This document shows, piece after piece, positions 1 through 11,404 of a stretch of 60,000 nt of DNA. Positions within the stretch are counted from its first letter, which is position 1. Every line of letters begins with the position of its first letter. The translations under genes and the position numbers were made by a program. Origin of the DNA: Takakia lepidozioides (Eukaryota > Streptophyta > Takakiopsida > Takakiales > Takakiaceae); assembly GCA_030704615.1 (NCBI GenBank), contig CM060734.1, forward strand, positions 45,712,042-45,772,041, given 5' to 3'. The notes below the pieces were generated by a model. That model was not told where the DNA came from. It ran no database searches and saw only the letters and a list, made by a program, of their open reading frames with translations.

Positions 1-512
1 TCAACACTTAGATGCTCTCTCGGTTATTATCATGCTTCTAGATAGAATCTCAGAGCATGGGCATTTCTCTGAGCACTATACTTTTGGCGTGCATTTGGAT
101 GATCTTGCAGAGAAGCGTTGCCCTAGATGACATGAAAACGTCGTGAAGTCACACTACTCACAATTAGTTTTTTCTTTATTGTCACCTTCTAATTGAAGAT
201 GATAATACGACTTGTATGGACCTCTATTATGTTTTTTCGTACCACCGGCGAGTCGTATTTATGTTCACCATATCTGTAAGCACAAAATAAACATACATAT
301 AATTAGATAACACTTGTTGAAATAAAGTGATTTTTACATTAATGATGATCACAATTTGTATATACTTTCAAGAATCGATAAATTTATTTCTTGTATGTCA
401 TCGTCACTTTAAACAACGTTTGAAGTCCATCACGCGCTGATTCGGACTCTATCTCGCATGCTTACAGATGATGACGATTTGATGTGTTACTCGTTAATTG
501 TATAATTTTTAT
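1..512. other. Stretch with no recognisable gene
   Basis: AT-rich sequence with stops in all frames. On the minus strand it continues past the SWIM-like fragment at 513-767 but shows no recognisable protein. I see no RNA gene or repeat structure. Confidence 0.5.
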
Positions 513-767
513 CTAGTGTTTATAGATGTTATTTCTCTTTATCCAATCACAAGTGCAATGTGTCCATTCGTTGAGCGCATTACACATAACATACAACATG
601 ATGGAACAATTTGAGTTTTGCATTTGAAAACATCTACCATCTTCCGTTGGATATACAACACTAGAGTCCGATATGCTTTTAGCTTTTAAAATTACATTTT
701 CCATGAAACCTTCTGTTCGAGAATTATATACAAACTTGTGGATGTTCAAAATTTTCATGTTGAACAA
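513..767 (-). pseudogene. Fragment resembling a SWIM zinc-finger region, possibly MULE-derived
   Basis: An 84-codon open frame ends in CTCDWIKRNNIYKH. This resembles the SWIM pattern CxC...CxH seen at the C-terminus of MuDR-like transposases and of FAR1-type proteins, but the third cysteine is replaced by tyrosine, so the metal site would be incomplete. The preceding residues (VVYPTEDGRCFQM and following) fit the beta-strands that normally precede the motif. No catalytic DDE part is visible next to it. The nearest minus-strand coding remains (RPA-like and Ulp1-like, 3.7-5.8 kb) could belong to the same decayed element, since some MULEs carry Ulp1 proteases, but nothing in the sequence proves this. 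It could also be a chance open frame. Confidence 0.3.
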
Positions 768-3711
768 TGTCTCATCACATCACCTATTAGCTCATAGACA
801 AGCCAATCTATCTTTCAACCGACCAAAATCATTTTAGTTAAAGAAGGTTGACTATTAATTTGTGATGGTGGAACATCTCTAGTCTCCTATATTATACCCG
901 AATCTTTAATAATTGAGTCAATCACAACATTAACATTCATGATCATCTCCTCATGAATAACTTTATCATTTGCAAAATTCCACAGTAGTTTCTATATGAT
1001 GATGAGTTAGGAGTCGATATGGAGAAGCACTAGTGGGATTGACAATAATGGAACTACGATGAAAATATTGGGAATACTCAAGAAAATGATGAAAATGGTC
1101 GTTTTTGTAAAGATTGGGATAAACAACAAGAACAACAGGGGAACTGTGAAAAAGATAAGGGTGGTTTTATTGAGGATCAGAACCAAGGAAAATAAATAAA
1201 TAATCATTTGTAGTAAGAGGCTCGGGTGGCTGCATTGTTGCCTCATTAATTTTAGTGCCAATACTTGTGTCTTGTCCATCTAGATGTCCAATATCGCAAT
1301 AATCTAGATAAACATCATTTGGTAAAGAAAAATTATCATCTCTCTTATCATAAACTTGGAAGTCTTTCCTACACATTTGTCATTTACTGCCTTTCTCGTG
1401 TTTTTTCTCTTTCGCACCCTCAGTTAGTCTCCATTTATCATAGTCAACTTGGAGGCATACGATACCACAAAGTCATTTTTGTTTTTCTTCCACCTGTACT
1501 AATGTTTCAATATATTATGCATTGAATTTCAAATTGATAGGTACATACATACTTAATATTTACTACACTTTGGTAAATAATATAAACATCTAAACATCAA
1601 TAATATACCTCCAACGTTTTCTCTCTTGGTGATGGTATTCGAAGACAACTTGCAATGTCTATGTACGATAGTAAATTTGTAGACCCATCCACATTTACTT
1701 CAAGCATTTGGCATCAATTGTCACTGTAAGGTTCCAAGACGATGAGACTTTTTCAATTTCTTTAAAGAGATTTATTATGTCAACTTGATTTTGGACTTCT
1801 CTCAACATTCGAATTTTGTTGAATCTAAATTTACTATCTCACCAACTTGATAAACCTGCAACATATCGCCCATTCCCAGTCTTATTGATATAGGGGAGAC
1901 GTCCGACAAGGAGCTGGACTCCGACTTCGCCTGTGAGTAAGTTCGACCTGTGGATGCTTGCATTGTTGTCTCAATACCGGGAATCATTGTTCTTAAGGCA
2001 AAGTGCACATGGGAGACATCCTCTTCGTTGGACTTGTGCATGACATCATTGTATTCAAAATGGGTTTTTGTCGACTTATGCAGGAGTCTGTGTGCTTCCA
2101 CTGACCCTCCAAGACTATCACACCTTTTTGGACTTCTTTCAAGTCCTCCTCAGTCTTACATGCTGCCCGTCTATGCGGAGGCACTCGCAGCAAGCATGTC
2201 CGTTCATGGCACTCGCAGTCCAACCATCGACAATGTTAGAGGGTTGTCTGGGACTTAGACAATTTTACGGGTTCTGTTGGGTACCCTTAATTTTGCGCAG
2301 ACTTACGGATGGTAAGCTCAGACCAACAGAGGCCTTAGGGGTGACAGACACAGGCTTTAGGGGTGGTAGGCAGGCTCACACAATCAGTAACATTTCTGCC
2401 AATAACGACTTCTCCATGAAATATGGTGGTGGTCCCAAGTCCCAAGTCTCATCATGATATATGGATTTTACAGAGATAGAGGTACATTGATGCAATGGTA
2501 ACTACAATCTCTCATTTTCTACACTTCATTAATGTGAGGTGCAAGTAGATTTCACAATTCACAAGGAGAAGCCATATATACGCAACTACCTGCTTGTTTT
2601 AATTAAGAGTGACTCCAAATCTTCACAATAAATAATTTTAAGTGAAAAATAATCATACTTTTATTTGTTAATAAATCTGGTGCCATAACCCACAATTCAA
2701 GTGATTTGGAAATTTGAAAACATTAATTAGGGCTTTAATTTAGATCATCTGTAAGTTTCGTGCATATTGAGATATACCCACAAACATACATTGAATGTAT
2801 TAAGATTTTTGCTTTGCTTGAATTTTCTTCTTAAACCTCCACAACTTTAAACCATGTGCATTTTGGTACAAGGTCTAAAATTCTCAAATATAGAATATTT
2901 TAAGATAATAATGACTTTTTTTTTAATAAACAAATCATGATTTCAAACCTGTGGCTCCCGGTAGTGATGGGTCAGTGATCCTGGGCTATGTGACAAGCCT
3001 AGCTTTATTTCATTTGTGTATTGAGTGGGCATTTCCAAAGATTGTATAGAAGCAGCCATACATCGATGGTGCAAGGAAATTTCAGAACAATGTAAAATAA
3101 ATATGCAATAGAATCAAATAAGCGGTCACCAACGTTGTAATTATAATTTTGGACTCATTATAGATGCTCACTTTGCAAAATAAAATCTATATCTGTTTAG
3201 AAAAATATTTTTTTAATAAATTTTGAAATATTTATAACTAATGTTGGTTTATATTTTATGTGGGATTATAAATTTTGAATGGATGAAATTATGAAATGCA
3301 AAGTGTATGTAAGAATAAAAATACTTGTATATGTGCTTGAACTCATATGTGGGTTATACTCATTTGCAGAAAAATTCTAGTGATAGGCTTAGTTATATAA
3401 AAATTGGGGGCGATAAAAATAAGGGGATGTAGTTGAGTTGAACTGAAAAATAATTGGAGAACCACAACATATACACATGTAAACTGAAAATCATGTAATA
3501 TATTTTGGTGTAAATGTATTACAATTCTCTTGAGATCAAGAGTCGATAAAGATAAAGACTACTTTACAAAACAAATAATTTAAAGCAAGATAATTGCGTC
3601 TGCAAAAGTCTTACCACTTAGATCAGTCTAAAATAAAGCAACATAACTTGCATCTCTAAGAGATCTGAAATATAAGGGACATCCAAAAAAGAAATGGAAG
3701 ATAACAATATA
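768..3711. other. Long AT-rich stretch, no supported gene
   Basis: Only short open frames on both strands, the longest 129 codons at 2068-2457 on the plus strand, none resembling a known family. The block 1800-2460 is less AT-rich than its surroundings and is open in several overlapping frames, which may mark old coding sequence I cannot identify. A weak tRNA-like B-box pattern is present on the minus strand near 2940-2955. Confidence 0.4.
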
Positions 3712-4960
3712 TTAAGCATTATCAAATCCAACAACCTCTGAAACGGGGCTAAGATGAAACATTCCAGACAAACGAACTTTGGACACACGACCAACAACAG
3801 TAGAATGATCGTCCACATACGCAAGCAATAAGTCAATTTCAGTGAACCGACGATGGCTTGCAGTCATTCTTTTTTTCACTTGACAATCTATTCTTTTAGT
3901 ATGACAAACAATGGATCTATTGATGCATCATTGTAATGCACAGATATGTGGGTTTTGACATGTGTTGCAAAAATATAAACCGTCCTCAGTCTGAAGGAAA
4001 ATATCAGGAAAATCATAATTCCCGTAAACACGTTTGAAATGAGATTGAGCTAGATATAAAACGAGAAGACCCCAGTGACTTGCAGTGCAACCAAAAGAAC
4101 AAATTAAACATATATAACATACGAAAGCGATTGACAGAATGTTAGAATGAGGACAGAAGTACAATGGTACAGTCGGAGTAGAATAAAATCGGCCCGTGCA
4201 CATATCCAGTAGATGTGTCGCCCAACACCTACACATACATGTCATGTCTTCGTCATGTAGATGTTAAAAAATGAACCTAAATATAATTAAAGAGAACTAT
4301 TGAAGAAATAAGTAGTTAGTAGTAAATATCTGTCGTGCAACAACTTTGCATATATTCAATCCGAGACTTGGTGAACACATCGCTCACAATAATAGATAAA
4401 GATGTAATGAGACGGATATCTCCAGTATTAGTAACACCGACATATTTGAACATGGCAGATGTTGCTGCTCCAGATCTGAAAGTGGAAGCAAGCCGCTCGT
4501 ACTCTTAATGAAATGTCGGAGTTAATGTAATATATTTGAGACTTAAATTGAAATAAAAAATGAAACATACATAACTATGGAATGAAAGCAATGTAAGAAC
4601 ACTTACAATCTGAATGTCTTCATATTTGACTTCATCCGTCACTTTGAGCTCATACCGGTTGTCAATTTGACCTCTGACCTCAATGATCATAACCGATATA
4701 GTAGCACTCACAAACTTCTCAAAAGTTGTGCAAGAGATGAATCTTGTAATGCTCTCAGTTGAAAAGAAATTAAATTAAAATGATGATAAGAAGAAGGCAA
4801 AGCCTCAATTATGGTGGCTGATGTGTTGCGGATGGCCGCTTCGTTATCCCCTTTGTCCCATTTATCTTTTGAACGCAGCCCAAAGTTGTCAATGCGCAAA
4901 GCATTGTCTTTCACAAAACTCGATTTATGAGTTTTGATGAGATGACCTGCAAAAGTCACT
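3712..4960 (-). pseudogene. Decayed replication protein A 70 kDa (RPA1)-like fragment
   Basis: Read on the minus strand, the block 4960-4780 gives NALRIDNFGLRSKDKWDKGD, which resembles the entry to an RPA-type OB fold. Near 4650 comes YELKVTDEVKYEDIQIVS. Between about 3990 and 3712 there is DGLYFCNTC followed, in the same frame, by HRRFTEIDLLLAYVDDHS. That arrangement matches the RPA1 DNA-binding domain C, where a CxxC pair (NGLYRCEKC in animals) precedes the final OB strands. RPA1 binds single-stranded DNA in replication and repair. Here an in-frame stop (TGA near 3926) and frame changes between blocks show decay, unless introns separate them. RPA-like genes are also cargo of plant Helitrons. 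A Ulp1-like fragment lies just upstream on the same strand. Assignment is by motif only. Confidence 0.4.
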
Positions 4961-5310
4961 GTAACTGTCTAAAACCATGCTTATGCGTAACATCAACATG
5001 TAGAAATGAAAACCCCGAAGAATCATAAGGGAGTTTGTCCGAGTTTCCATATATATTCCAAACCAGACACTCGAAGCTTGATCTCTCATAGTATTATCCA
5101 GTTCGTAAGCAATTGGTTGGAGCAACTGTAAGCAAAGGTTGGATCTTTCTGACCGTCATAGCAACACACCAAGTACAAGAAAGAAGAATGAAAAATGCAT
5201 TGAAATGACGAGACCAAAAAATAGACTTGTACTTTCAGATAGAGTTTGTATAAGTGTGTGAATTGCAGCTGTACATGACCTTGAAGTGATGGTGGTGGTC
5301 CATGTATGTC

Positions 5311-5820
5311 TTAAGTGCGCCGCTTAACAGGTGAGTTAGTGCGCCAACGTTTGCACGAGAAAGCAGCATGTTGAGGAAGACGACAATTCAAGTTCCGAAA
5401 GATGAAAGCAGAGTCACTTAAGGATTTAAGATGCCAAAAATGAGACTTCTGCATGACAAGTAAGGACCAATGTTCGTATTCGAAAATGGGCAGAAGTACC
5501 GTTTCTATGTTCTGCTCTTTCCTTGGGAACCAAATTTGTGCGAATTGCACTAAAGAACTGTGTTTTTCATGGCGCCTTTTTATGTGAAGTACCAGACTGG
5601 GCCATACCTAAGGACTACAAAGGAAAATGTGGTCCCAAAATCCTGCAGGACGTGTTAGTTTCAACCAAGTTGTCCACCATGCCATGCAGTCATTTGACAT
5701 CTTTCCTACCGGATTCTCCAAATGTTCTACATCAGTTAACCTCAATGACGTGTTGTGAGGATCGCCAAAAAAATGAAGCACATGCTCTCTGTCGGCACAA
5801 GCCGCGTCACTGCAAGTCAA
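5311..5820 (-). pseudogene. Ulp1/C48-type cysteine protease-like fragment
   Basis: The minus-strand frame at 5550-5311 contains VLLPIFEYEHWSLLVMQKSH followed by FWHLKSLSD. This fits the Ulp1 (SUMO protease, C48) core, where the catalytic histidine lies in a HW-L motif after a hydrophobic strand and is followed by the DSL segment with the catalytic aspartate. Here the aspartate position reads K (LKSLSD), so the site looks damaged or my alignment is off by a little. The block 5820-5608, in another frame, could be the upstream part of the fold (MSNDCMAWWTTWLKL). The downstream Q...DCG cysteine motif was not found. Such domains occur in nuclear SUMO proteases and also in MULE and CACTA transposons. 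The RPA-like remnant downstream on the same strand makes a transposon origin likely. Confidence 0.4.
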
Positions 5821-6110
5821 TTGTATACCTCATGTTAGGATCTTCAATAACACATTTTTTTGTAAAAATAACATGAAAGAACATGCATGAGACAAGTGTT
5901 AAAAGATACTCACCGCGGTTGCTCCATCGTCGCCGTGTCGACAGCGAACCTTTCAACTACAAAATTCAATTTAATTGCAAATTTTTTTTTTATGTGTGCA
6001 ATTTTCTGGGGACGTGGACACTTACGTGTCATATTTTTTACCTTCCCAAAAATTACATTACCGACACCTAAAACCGACTTAATTCGACCTGACGTCACTT
6101 ACGTAGATAA

Positions 6111-6440
6111 CATGGGAAGATTGAAAAAATAGCTTATAAGCTAGAACTGTCATGTGGATAGATGATACATGATGTATTGCACTTGAGTATCTTGAGAAAA
6201 CATGTCTAAGATCCTAGTTATATCTTTCCAAAACTGCCAAAAGCAACGGCATAAGGAGAAATTGAGGCAAAGTCAGAAGAGGTTCTTAAGACACATGTGA
6301 AAAACCTAAGATTTCGCTCATGGAATGAGTATTTGATAAGATGGAAAAGTTATCATATAGAAGAAGCTACATGGGAAAGAGAATATGAGTTTTGAAGAAA
6401 TTTTCCTCACTTCAGTATAAAAAACAATACTCCTTTTTGA
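6111..6440 (+). pseudogene. Ty3/gypsy chromovirus: integrase C-terminus and chromodomain
   Basis: In one plus-strand frame interrupted by TAG/TAA codons I read KIEKIAYKLELSCG, MIHDVLHLSILRKHV and DPSYIFPKLPKATA, then EVLKTHVKNLRFRSWNEYLI, RWKSYHIEEATWEREYEF and NFPHF. This is the standard C-terminal order of plant chromovirus polyproteins: the end of integrase (AYKLELP...IHDVFHVSLLRK) followed by a chromodomain (EYLIRWKGYP-EEATWE). The chromodomain directs integration to chromatin in intact elements. The fragment starts abruptly at about 6111, so gag, protease, reverse transcriptase and most of integrase are missing. At least four in-frame stops show it is dead. Confidence 0.75.
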
Positions 6441-6449
6441 GAAAAGAAG

Positions 6450-7095
6450 TGATATAACATCTATGGGGTTTCGAACATGTGATAGGTTTGGGATAAAGAG
6501 ATAAATGAAGCACTGCCATGCAACATGCCAAAAATAAATGGAGTACTATTTAAGTAGAAAAAAAAAAGTGACAAGATTAGAATTATGAGAGAGAAATGTG
6601 TGCAGGGAGCCATATGTGGACGTGTTAGAATAATATATATACCTCTCTCTCAGAGAGGTTGAGAAGGATATAGAGATCTAGTATATAGTAGGAAAATGAT
6701 GTCAGTCAATACATTTTGAGATAGATTGATGGAGAGATTGAACATGCGATGACTGATAGATTAAAGTGATGCATGGTGAGGCGATTGGGCGGATGTCTGA
6801 ACAATTTCCAATACTATGCATAGTGTAGAATCCAGATTTGGTATATTGCAGAATCAGTGAGATAGGACAAGAACTGATAGAGAGAGAGATGAGGATTGTA
6901 AATTACAATATCCTTTTCCATTTACCACGTGAGGATCAAGCATAGTTTAATGTCATTAAAAAATTAAAAATTAAACATTTATCTGCTAAAGACCCAACAG
7001 ATATGAGATTTTTGGTCAGATCATTCGACACATAAAGAATTTATGTGAGCTTTATTTTTCCATTGGCAAGTAGAATGTTTACAATATCTGTGCCC
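6450..7095 (+). repeat. Probable 3' LTR of the gypsy chromovirus
   Basis: Directly after the chromodomain a purine tract (gagaaaagaag) is followed by TGATATAACATC at about 6450, the expected polypurine tract and TG start of a 3' LTR. The block contains a TATA-like run (aataatatatatac near 6630-6645). The right end is not defined; I placed it near 7095, where sequence character changes. No second copy of this LTR is in the window to confirm it. Confidence 0.4.
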
Positions 7096-7539
7096 TTCTG
7101 GTGTGGCTTTCTCTTCCAATACTTCCTATATGAAATATTGCATGATGAAACTACTTCTCTAATGATACTCTTCTAGAGCGTTGATGCTCCACTCAAAAAA
7201 ATTGAGAGGGTCACGTCTAGAGAGAGAGAGAGAGATGACTCCGGCCGAGGCCGGCATAACTAAGAGCCATTTTGCCTTGCGGCTACTGCCCTCTTTCAAT
7301 GGTGGGCCCTATAATGCTCGGGCACCCGGCCACGAGTGAATTTTGTAGTTTTTTGGCATTTTTCTAATGTGGATGGGGCAAGGTAGCGGTCATTACAATA
7401 TGTAAATTCGTTGAAGTGTATAATAAGTTCAGGGGACGTCTAATCATTCTTCACTGGACCGTCTTGCTCATTTTCTTGCGCCGCGATGTTGGTGTGAGAA
7501 TGATGTTGATTGTTGTGTCGGTCACGAGCTCATTTGGTC
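7096..7539. other. No gene recognised; short GA microsatellite
   Basis: Contains a (GA)n run at about 7217-7233 and a short palindrome ccggccgaggccgg near 7244. No coding signal on either strand. Confidence 0.5.
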
Positions 7540-7980
7540 ATTTCTCTTGCCAGTTCGGAGCAGTTTCTCATCACGTATCCAAGTTCACCACAAAAGTTGC
7601 AGGGAAACCATCACATCTTCCATGGTCATTAAAACTCGAATTAAAATTTGAACGGAAGCCTCCACATCCTAGCTCATAGAGTCGTCTCCCATAAGAGTTG
7701 TGGAAAGAACTGTTGGGCATTTTTACCATAAACGCTTCAACATTGTCACTATTGCGGCATTAGCTCGGAAATCAACCCTTCTTTCTTCTTGCATAAGGCG
7801 AACATACACCTCACCGAAGGTGATGAGTTGCAAATTGCCATTGAAAGTTCCGAGAACTCCACTATAGCTATCCGGAAGAGTGTTCAACGTTCTTTCCACC
7901 AAGTCGTTTTGATGGATCATCTGTCCAATTCCTGTGAGCTTGAATTAGATCTCTTGAAATTTTTCTCCAAGTAATATGTT
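7540..7980 (-). pseudogene. Ty1/copia gag fragment (second copia copy)
   Basis: Minus-strand reading gives LVERTLNTLPDSYSGVLGTF and GEVYVRLMQEERRVDF, the typical C-terminal part of the copia gag domain (UBN2 family: LNSLP-SY... and LLQEE-R). Further along, near 7590-7550 in another frame, CNFCGELGYVMRNC resembles the gag zinc knuckle CX2CX4HX4C with the histidine changed to valine. Gag packages the element RNA in intact retrotransposons. Frame changes and the lost histidine mark this as a remnant. It belongs with the primer-binding site at 8450-8460, which lies upstream of it on the same strand. Confidence 0.6.
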
Positions 7981-8259
7981 AGATATCCATACTCACAATG
8001 TTTAATCAACGTTAATTAGTTTGTCTTTGAGCACATTGAGACAAGGTACATTGTTTGAGATCATGTATAGTTTTGCCAATCTTGGCTTGTCATGGTGATG
8101 GACGATCCGAAGATGATGAAGAAAATAGGCACACTATGAAATGAACAGTGAAATAGGGTCTCTTTCTCGGTAGAAAGTTCAAAGAGTTTATGGAAACAAA
8201 ATAACAAGAAACGAGGGAGAGGAAAAAAAAACTAGGAGGAGCCAAAACCAATCTTAAAA

Positions 8260-8285
8260 ATAATAATAATAATAATAATAATAAT
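8260..8285. repeat. (TAA)n microsatellite
   Basis: About eight and a half uninterrupted TAA units in the leader between the copia PBS and gag. Confidence 0.9.
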
Positions 8286-8449
8286 GAGGTAGTAGGCAAG
8301 ACAAGAACTTGTTGGAGCTAGGCTCATAGCCAATGACAAGATTTGGTCATCGTATATGACCGCTCACTATTCAATACAAACATGAAGAGAAGACCGTGAG
8401 GAGCTTAGTTCACGCTCTGCAGTACTATATGCCCACTGAGATTCCTCAA

Positions 8450-8460
8450 CTCTGATACCA
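8450..8460 (-). other. Retrotransposon primer-binding site
   Basis: Read on the minus strand this is TGGTATCAGAG, complementary to the 3' end of initiator methionine tRNA, the standard copia PBS. It follows an LTR-like end ...TCTACA at 8461. Confidence 0.7.
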
Positions 8461-8880
8461 TGTAGACACATTTCAACAACACAAAAGGTGATCAACGTAA
8501 CTGACACATCAGAGATTAACGAGTAGGTTGAAACTTGATGTACAGTTTGGCCGGAAGCCACCGACGTAGACCTACTAATAATCATGACGCTTCAGTTGAA
8601 CTACAGATCTTCATAAATTGAAAGGTCTGTACTTACAAAACTAACTCTTTGTACATGATTGTGGCTAAGGCTTTTCTTTGCCTTCTACTGCAAAGATTAA
8701 TTTCTCTCTTTTCACCGGGGGTACCGCCATAGGCAAGAGTCCGCATTTCCCTGACATGGAGTTCAACTTCTTGTCACGAAGCTTTGATCTTACGTCATGA
8801 ACTTGAGCTGAGTTAGTATACAACCTTAGATCCTCTGAACTGTTACGTCACAAGCAACAGAGACATGAGATTATACTATA
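8461..8880 (-). repeat. Putative 5' LTR of second copia copy
   Basis: The LTR's 3' end (CA on the minus strand) is fixed at 8461 by the adjacent primer-binding site. The other boundary is not visible; ACA-ending candidates lie between about 8860 and 8885. No matching second LTR is in the window, and the sequence differs from the LTR at 9256-9521, so this is a different copia family. Confidence 0.4.
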
Positions 8881-9067
8881 GACACTCTAGTAGTGAGTAA
8901 AAATTGTAGGCTCTTAAACCAATACTCTCAACCACCGGATAGACTCAAGAGGGTCCTGGGTACAACTGGTTGTGAAAGATTTCAATGGATATACAATTGA
9001 TGTATTCTTATCAGTATTGGAATTTTTAAGAGTTGTCCAACTATTGATCATTGCTTTCCAACATTTA

Positions 9068-9175
9068 TTTGAATTAAAGTATTTCTTGTAAGCAGCAGAT
9101 ATTTTCACAAAGCCACTAGAGCAGATCAAGTTTGAGAAATTTAGGAGTGAGCTTAACATGTGCAGTCTAGCATAA
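9068..9175 (+). pseudogene. Ty1/copia polyprotein C-terminus, plus strand
   Basis: The plus strand encodes ADIFTKPLEQIKFEKF then RSELNMCSLA and a stop at 9173-9175. ADIFTKPL is the hallmark end of copia RNase H, usually preceded by LKYIST-EQ; here FELKYFL is followed by an in-frame TAA. The reading direction is opposite to that of the copia fragment that begins at 9522. It is followed by a purine tract and an LTR start, as expected for a 3' end. Confidence 0.75.
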
Positions 9176-9240
9176 GCAAAAGGAGATGCCAAGAGCTCTT
9201 CGTGTTCTCAACATCTTGAAGGAATTACCTAGGACGTGAG

Positions 9241-9255
9241 GATTGAGAGGGGGGG
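9241..9255 (+). other. Polypurine tract
   Basis: gattgagagggggggg lies immediately before the TG of the LTR that starts at 9256. It is the expected plus-strand primer site of a copia 3' end. Confidence 0.7.
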
Positions 9256-9521
9256 TGTTAAATCACCTGTGTAGTTACCAAGCTTATAATCTTAGTTATG
9301 GTCCTCAAGAGTTAGCGCTATAGTTGTGCATGTAGATATGTATGTAGTTATGTCACCGTCGTGGTTGTGGTAGGTAGATAGGTCCCTTGGCAGCTGATAG
9401 TTATTTACTCCATCATTGAATTAAGTTAGGTACTTAGCCTAGTTAAATACCTTGTGTGTGCACTCTATTGAATTCATTAGAGCATATGGTCTTGAGTTGT
9501 TTGTAGTATATCAATTCTTCG
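9256..9521 (+). repeat. Copia LTR, plus orientation
   Basis: Begins TGTTAAATCACC after the polypurine tract and ends near ...ATTCTTCG. It aligns end to end with the split LTR on the opposite strand at 12954-13024 plus 19863-20043: shared blocks include TAATCTTAGTTAT, CCATCATTGAATTAA, CCTAGTTAAATACCTT and TTGAATTCATTAGAG. The terminal CA is mutated here. By eye the two LTRs are clearly diverged, indicating an old insertion. Confidence 0.75.
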
Positions 9522-9639
9522 CCATTCACATGGCTGCCACTAGCAAGTGCCATGACAGCTACAACCCTCCTCATATTTCTTTGTAGGCCCATATGCAATG
9601 GAGTGACAATGTATCTATAATCAAGTTTTAGCTAGAGAT

Positions 9640-10488
9640 CTTATTATAGACGTGGTACTCACTCTAGTAATGGACCTCAGTGCTTTCAGGAAGAGAATAC
9701 CGTTGAATGAGGTCGATTTCTTTGCTTTCCATTTTGTCACGAACAAAATGATGATGCACTTCAATAGGCTTTGTCCGAGCATAGGATATAGGATTTTTAG
9801 CGATCTTAGCGCCGCTCTTCATTTGTCTCAAAAAAGTGCAGTTGGATATTCACAAAAAATTCCAACTTCTTATGAAAGTCTCCTCAACCGCATGGCTTCC
9901 TTTGCAGCTTCCGTAAGTGCCATATATTCTGCTTTTGTGGATGACAATGTGACTGTAGATTGTTTCTTATAGCACCAAGTTACGGCACTTGCTACTATAT
10001 CCAATTCGAAAGATGTAACCACTTGTAGAGTGTCCCTGATTGTGATCAGTACCGGCCCAGTCGGCATCTGAAAACCCGTTTAACTCGTTGTTTGAGCCCC
10101 TACAGTACAGAATTCCGAAGTCAAGTGTGCCTCGGATGTAGTGAAGAATATGCTTAACAGCATCAAGGTGAGGCTCCTCGGGCTCCGCCGTGAATCTACT
10201 CACAGTCCCAACCGAGAAGACAAGATCAGGCCTTGACGTATTACAATAGTAAATGAGTTTACCGACCATCCTTCGGTATAGTGTCAAGTCTGCCTTGGGT
10301 GCATCTATGTTAGTCAGCAGGCGAAGGCCTTCGATCATGGGCACGCTGTGTGGGTTGCAATATTCCCACATTCCAAACTCTTGTAGCATTGACACAACGT
10401 ATCGATACTGGCATATAAAGATACTTGTAGGAATATGAGATAATTTTGCAGCTAAGTACTTGAAGGAGGCTAGATCCAAGTCAATCAT
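9640..10488 (-). pseudogene. Copia reverse transcriptase C-terminus and RNase H
   Basis: At 10488-10030 I read SVPMIEGLRLL, YRRMVGKLIYYCNTSRPDLV, HLDAVKHILHYIRGTLDFGI and GFSDADWAGTDHNQGHSTSG, the classic YR-LVG-L-YL-TRPD...A--R-L-YLKGT...GY-DADWAG order. A frame change leads to TLSSTKAEYMALTEAAKEAM at about 9960-9900, and another to ARTKPIEVHHHFVRDKMES near 9790-9735, the ARTKHIEVHYHFVREK block. RNase H removes the RNA strand during reverse transcription. At least two frameshifts show it cannot be translated as one protein. Confidence 0.85.
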
Positions 10489-10684
10489 CTCGTATAAATG
10501 TTAAGGAGTTGTCTGCGAAGCCAAGCGATCTTCTCTTTGTTACTATCTGTGATCAGCAAATCATCAACATAAAGCATTGAAAGTACAATTTTACAATTTT
10601 ATCTTCATGAATTAGATAGTACAAGTTGTAATTTGCATTGCTCTTTAAGCATTCCTTGAGTCCTTATGAAGTAGGCATCAAGAT

Positions 10685-10933
10685 TCAATATTGGCATACC
10701 TGCAAGCTTGTGGAGTTGGCTTTAGCGCAGAAAACGCCTTGCAAACAAACCCATCCCTCACAACCGGGAACAACAAAGCCCTCGGGCTGCTCCATATACA
10801 CCTCCTCTCGAAGAAGGTAATTCAAGAAGGTCGTCTTCACATCTAGGAATATGATAGGCCGTCCTTCGTAAGCAGCCAGAGTGATCATGAACTGAATTGT
10901 CTCCCATTTGACAACCGGAGCGAACGGCCTCAA
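10685..10933 (-). pseudogene. Copia reverse transcriptase N-terminal part
   Basis: FAPVVKWETIQFMITLAAYE, then DVKTTFLNYLLREEVYMEQP and EGFVVPG, match the start of the copia RVT_2 domain (FAPVAKWTTIR...MDVKTAFLNG-L-EEVYM-QPEGF). The motif-A aspartate is present. The catalytic YVDD box falls in the next, unreadable segment: near 10560 the minus strand reads LYVDDLLIT, in a different frame. Confidence 0.8.
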
Positions 10934-11404
10934 AATCTAGTCCTTTAGTCTATTCAAATCCACGCGCCACCAGACGCGCCTTAAGCTTGTTGATCACTGC
11001 ACCATCTGCCTGCTTCTTCACTTTATATACCCATTTGGCAGTTATAGGACGTTTGTCGGGAGACAATATAACTAACTACAAGTTGTTTAGAAGGTAGGCA
11101 ACACAATTGATGCTTCACTCCACAAATACTTGGGGAGTGAGTGAACTCCAACAGTAAACTCCTTGTATGCTCCATCAGAGTTCAATTCTTCCTCTCAGAG
11201 ATGCCCATTGTTGTGGTGTGTGTGGATTAGTAAGTTGCATCTGGATTCCTTTAGCATTGCAGAAGTTGATGAATTGCCGAGACAAAAATTCTCCACCACG
11301 ATCTGTACGCAATCAATTGATAGTTTTCCCTGTGGCTTTCTCTACTATAACTTTAAAGTTCTTGAAGCAAGAAAAATCTTCACTTTTCTGCTTGAGAAGG
11401 TACG

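Noticed and set aside
2930-3010. SINE candidate on the minus strand (GGTTTGAAATC)
   Set aside because: The B-box is poor, the A-box is doubtful, and no end or tail is visible.
5887-6132. 81-codon plus-strand frame as a gene
   Set aside because: It overlaps the start of the gypsy integrase remnant in another frame and has no similarity.
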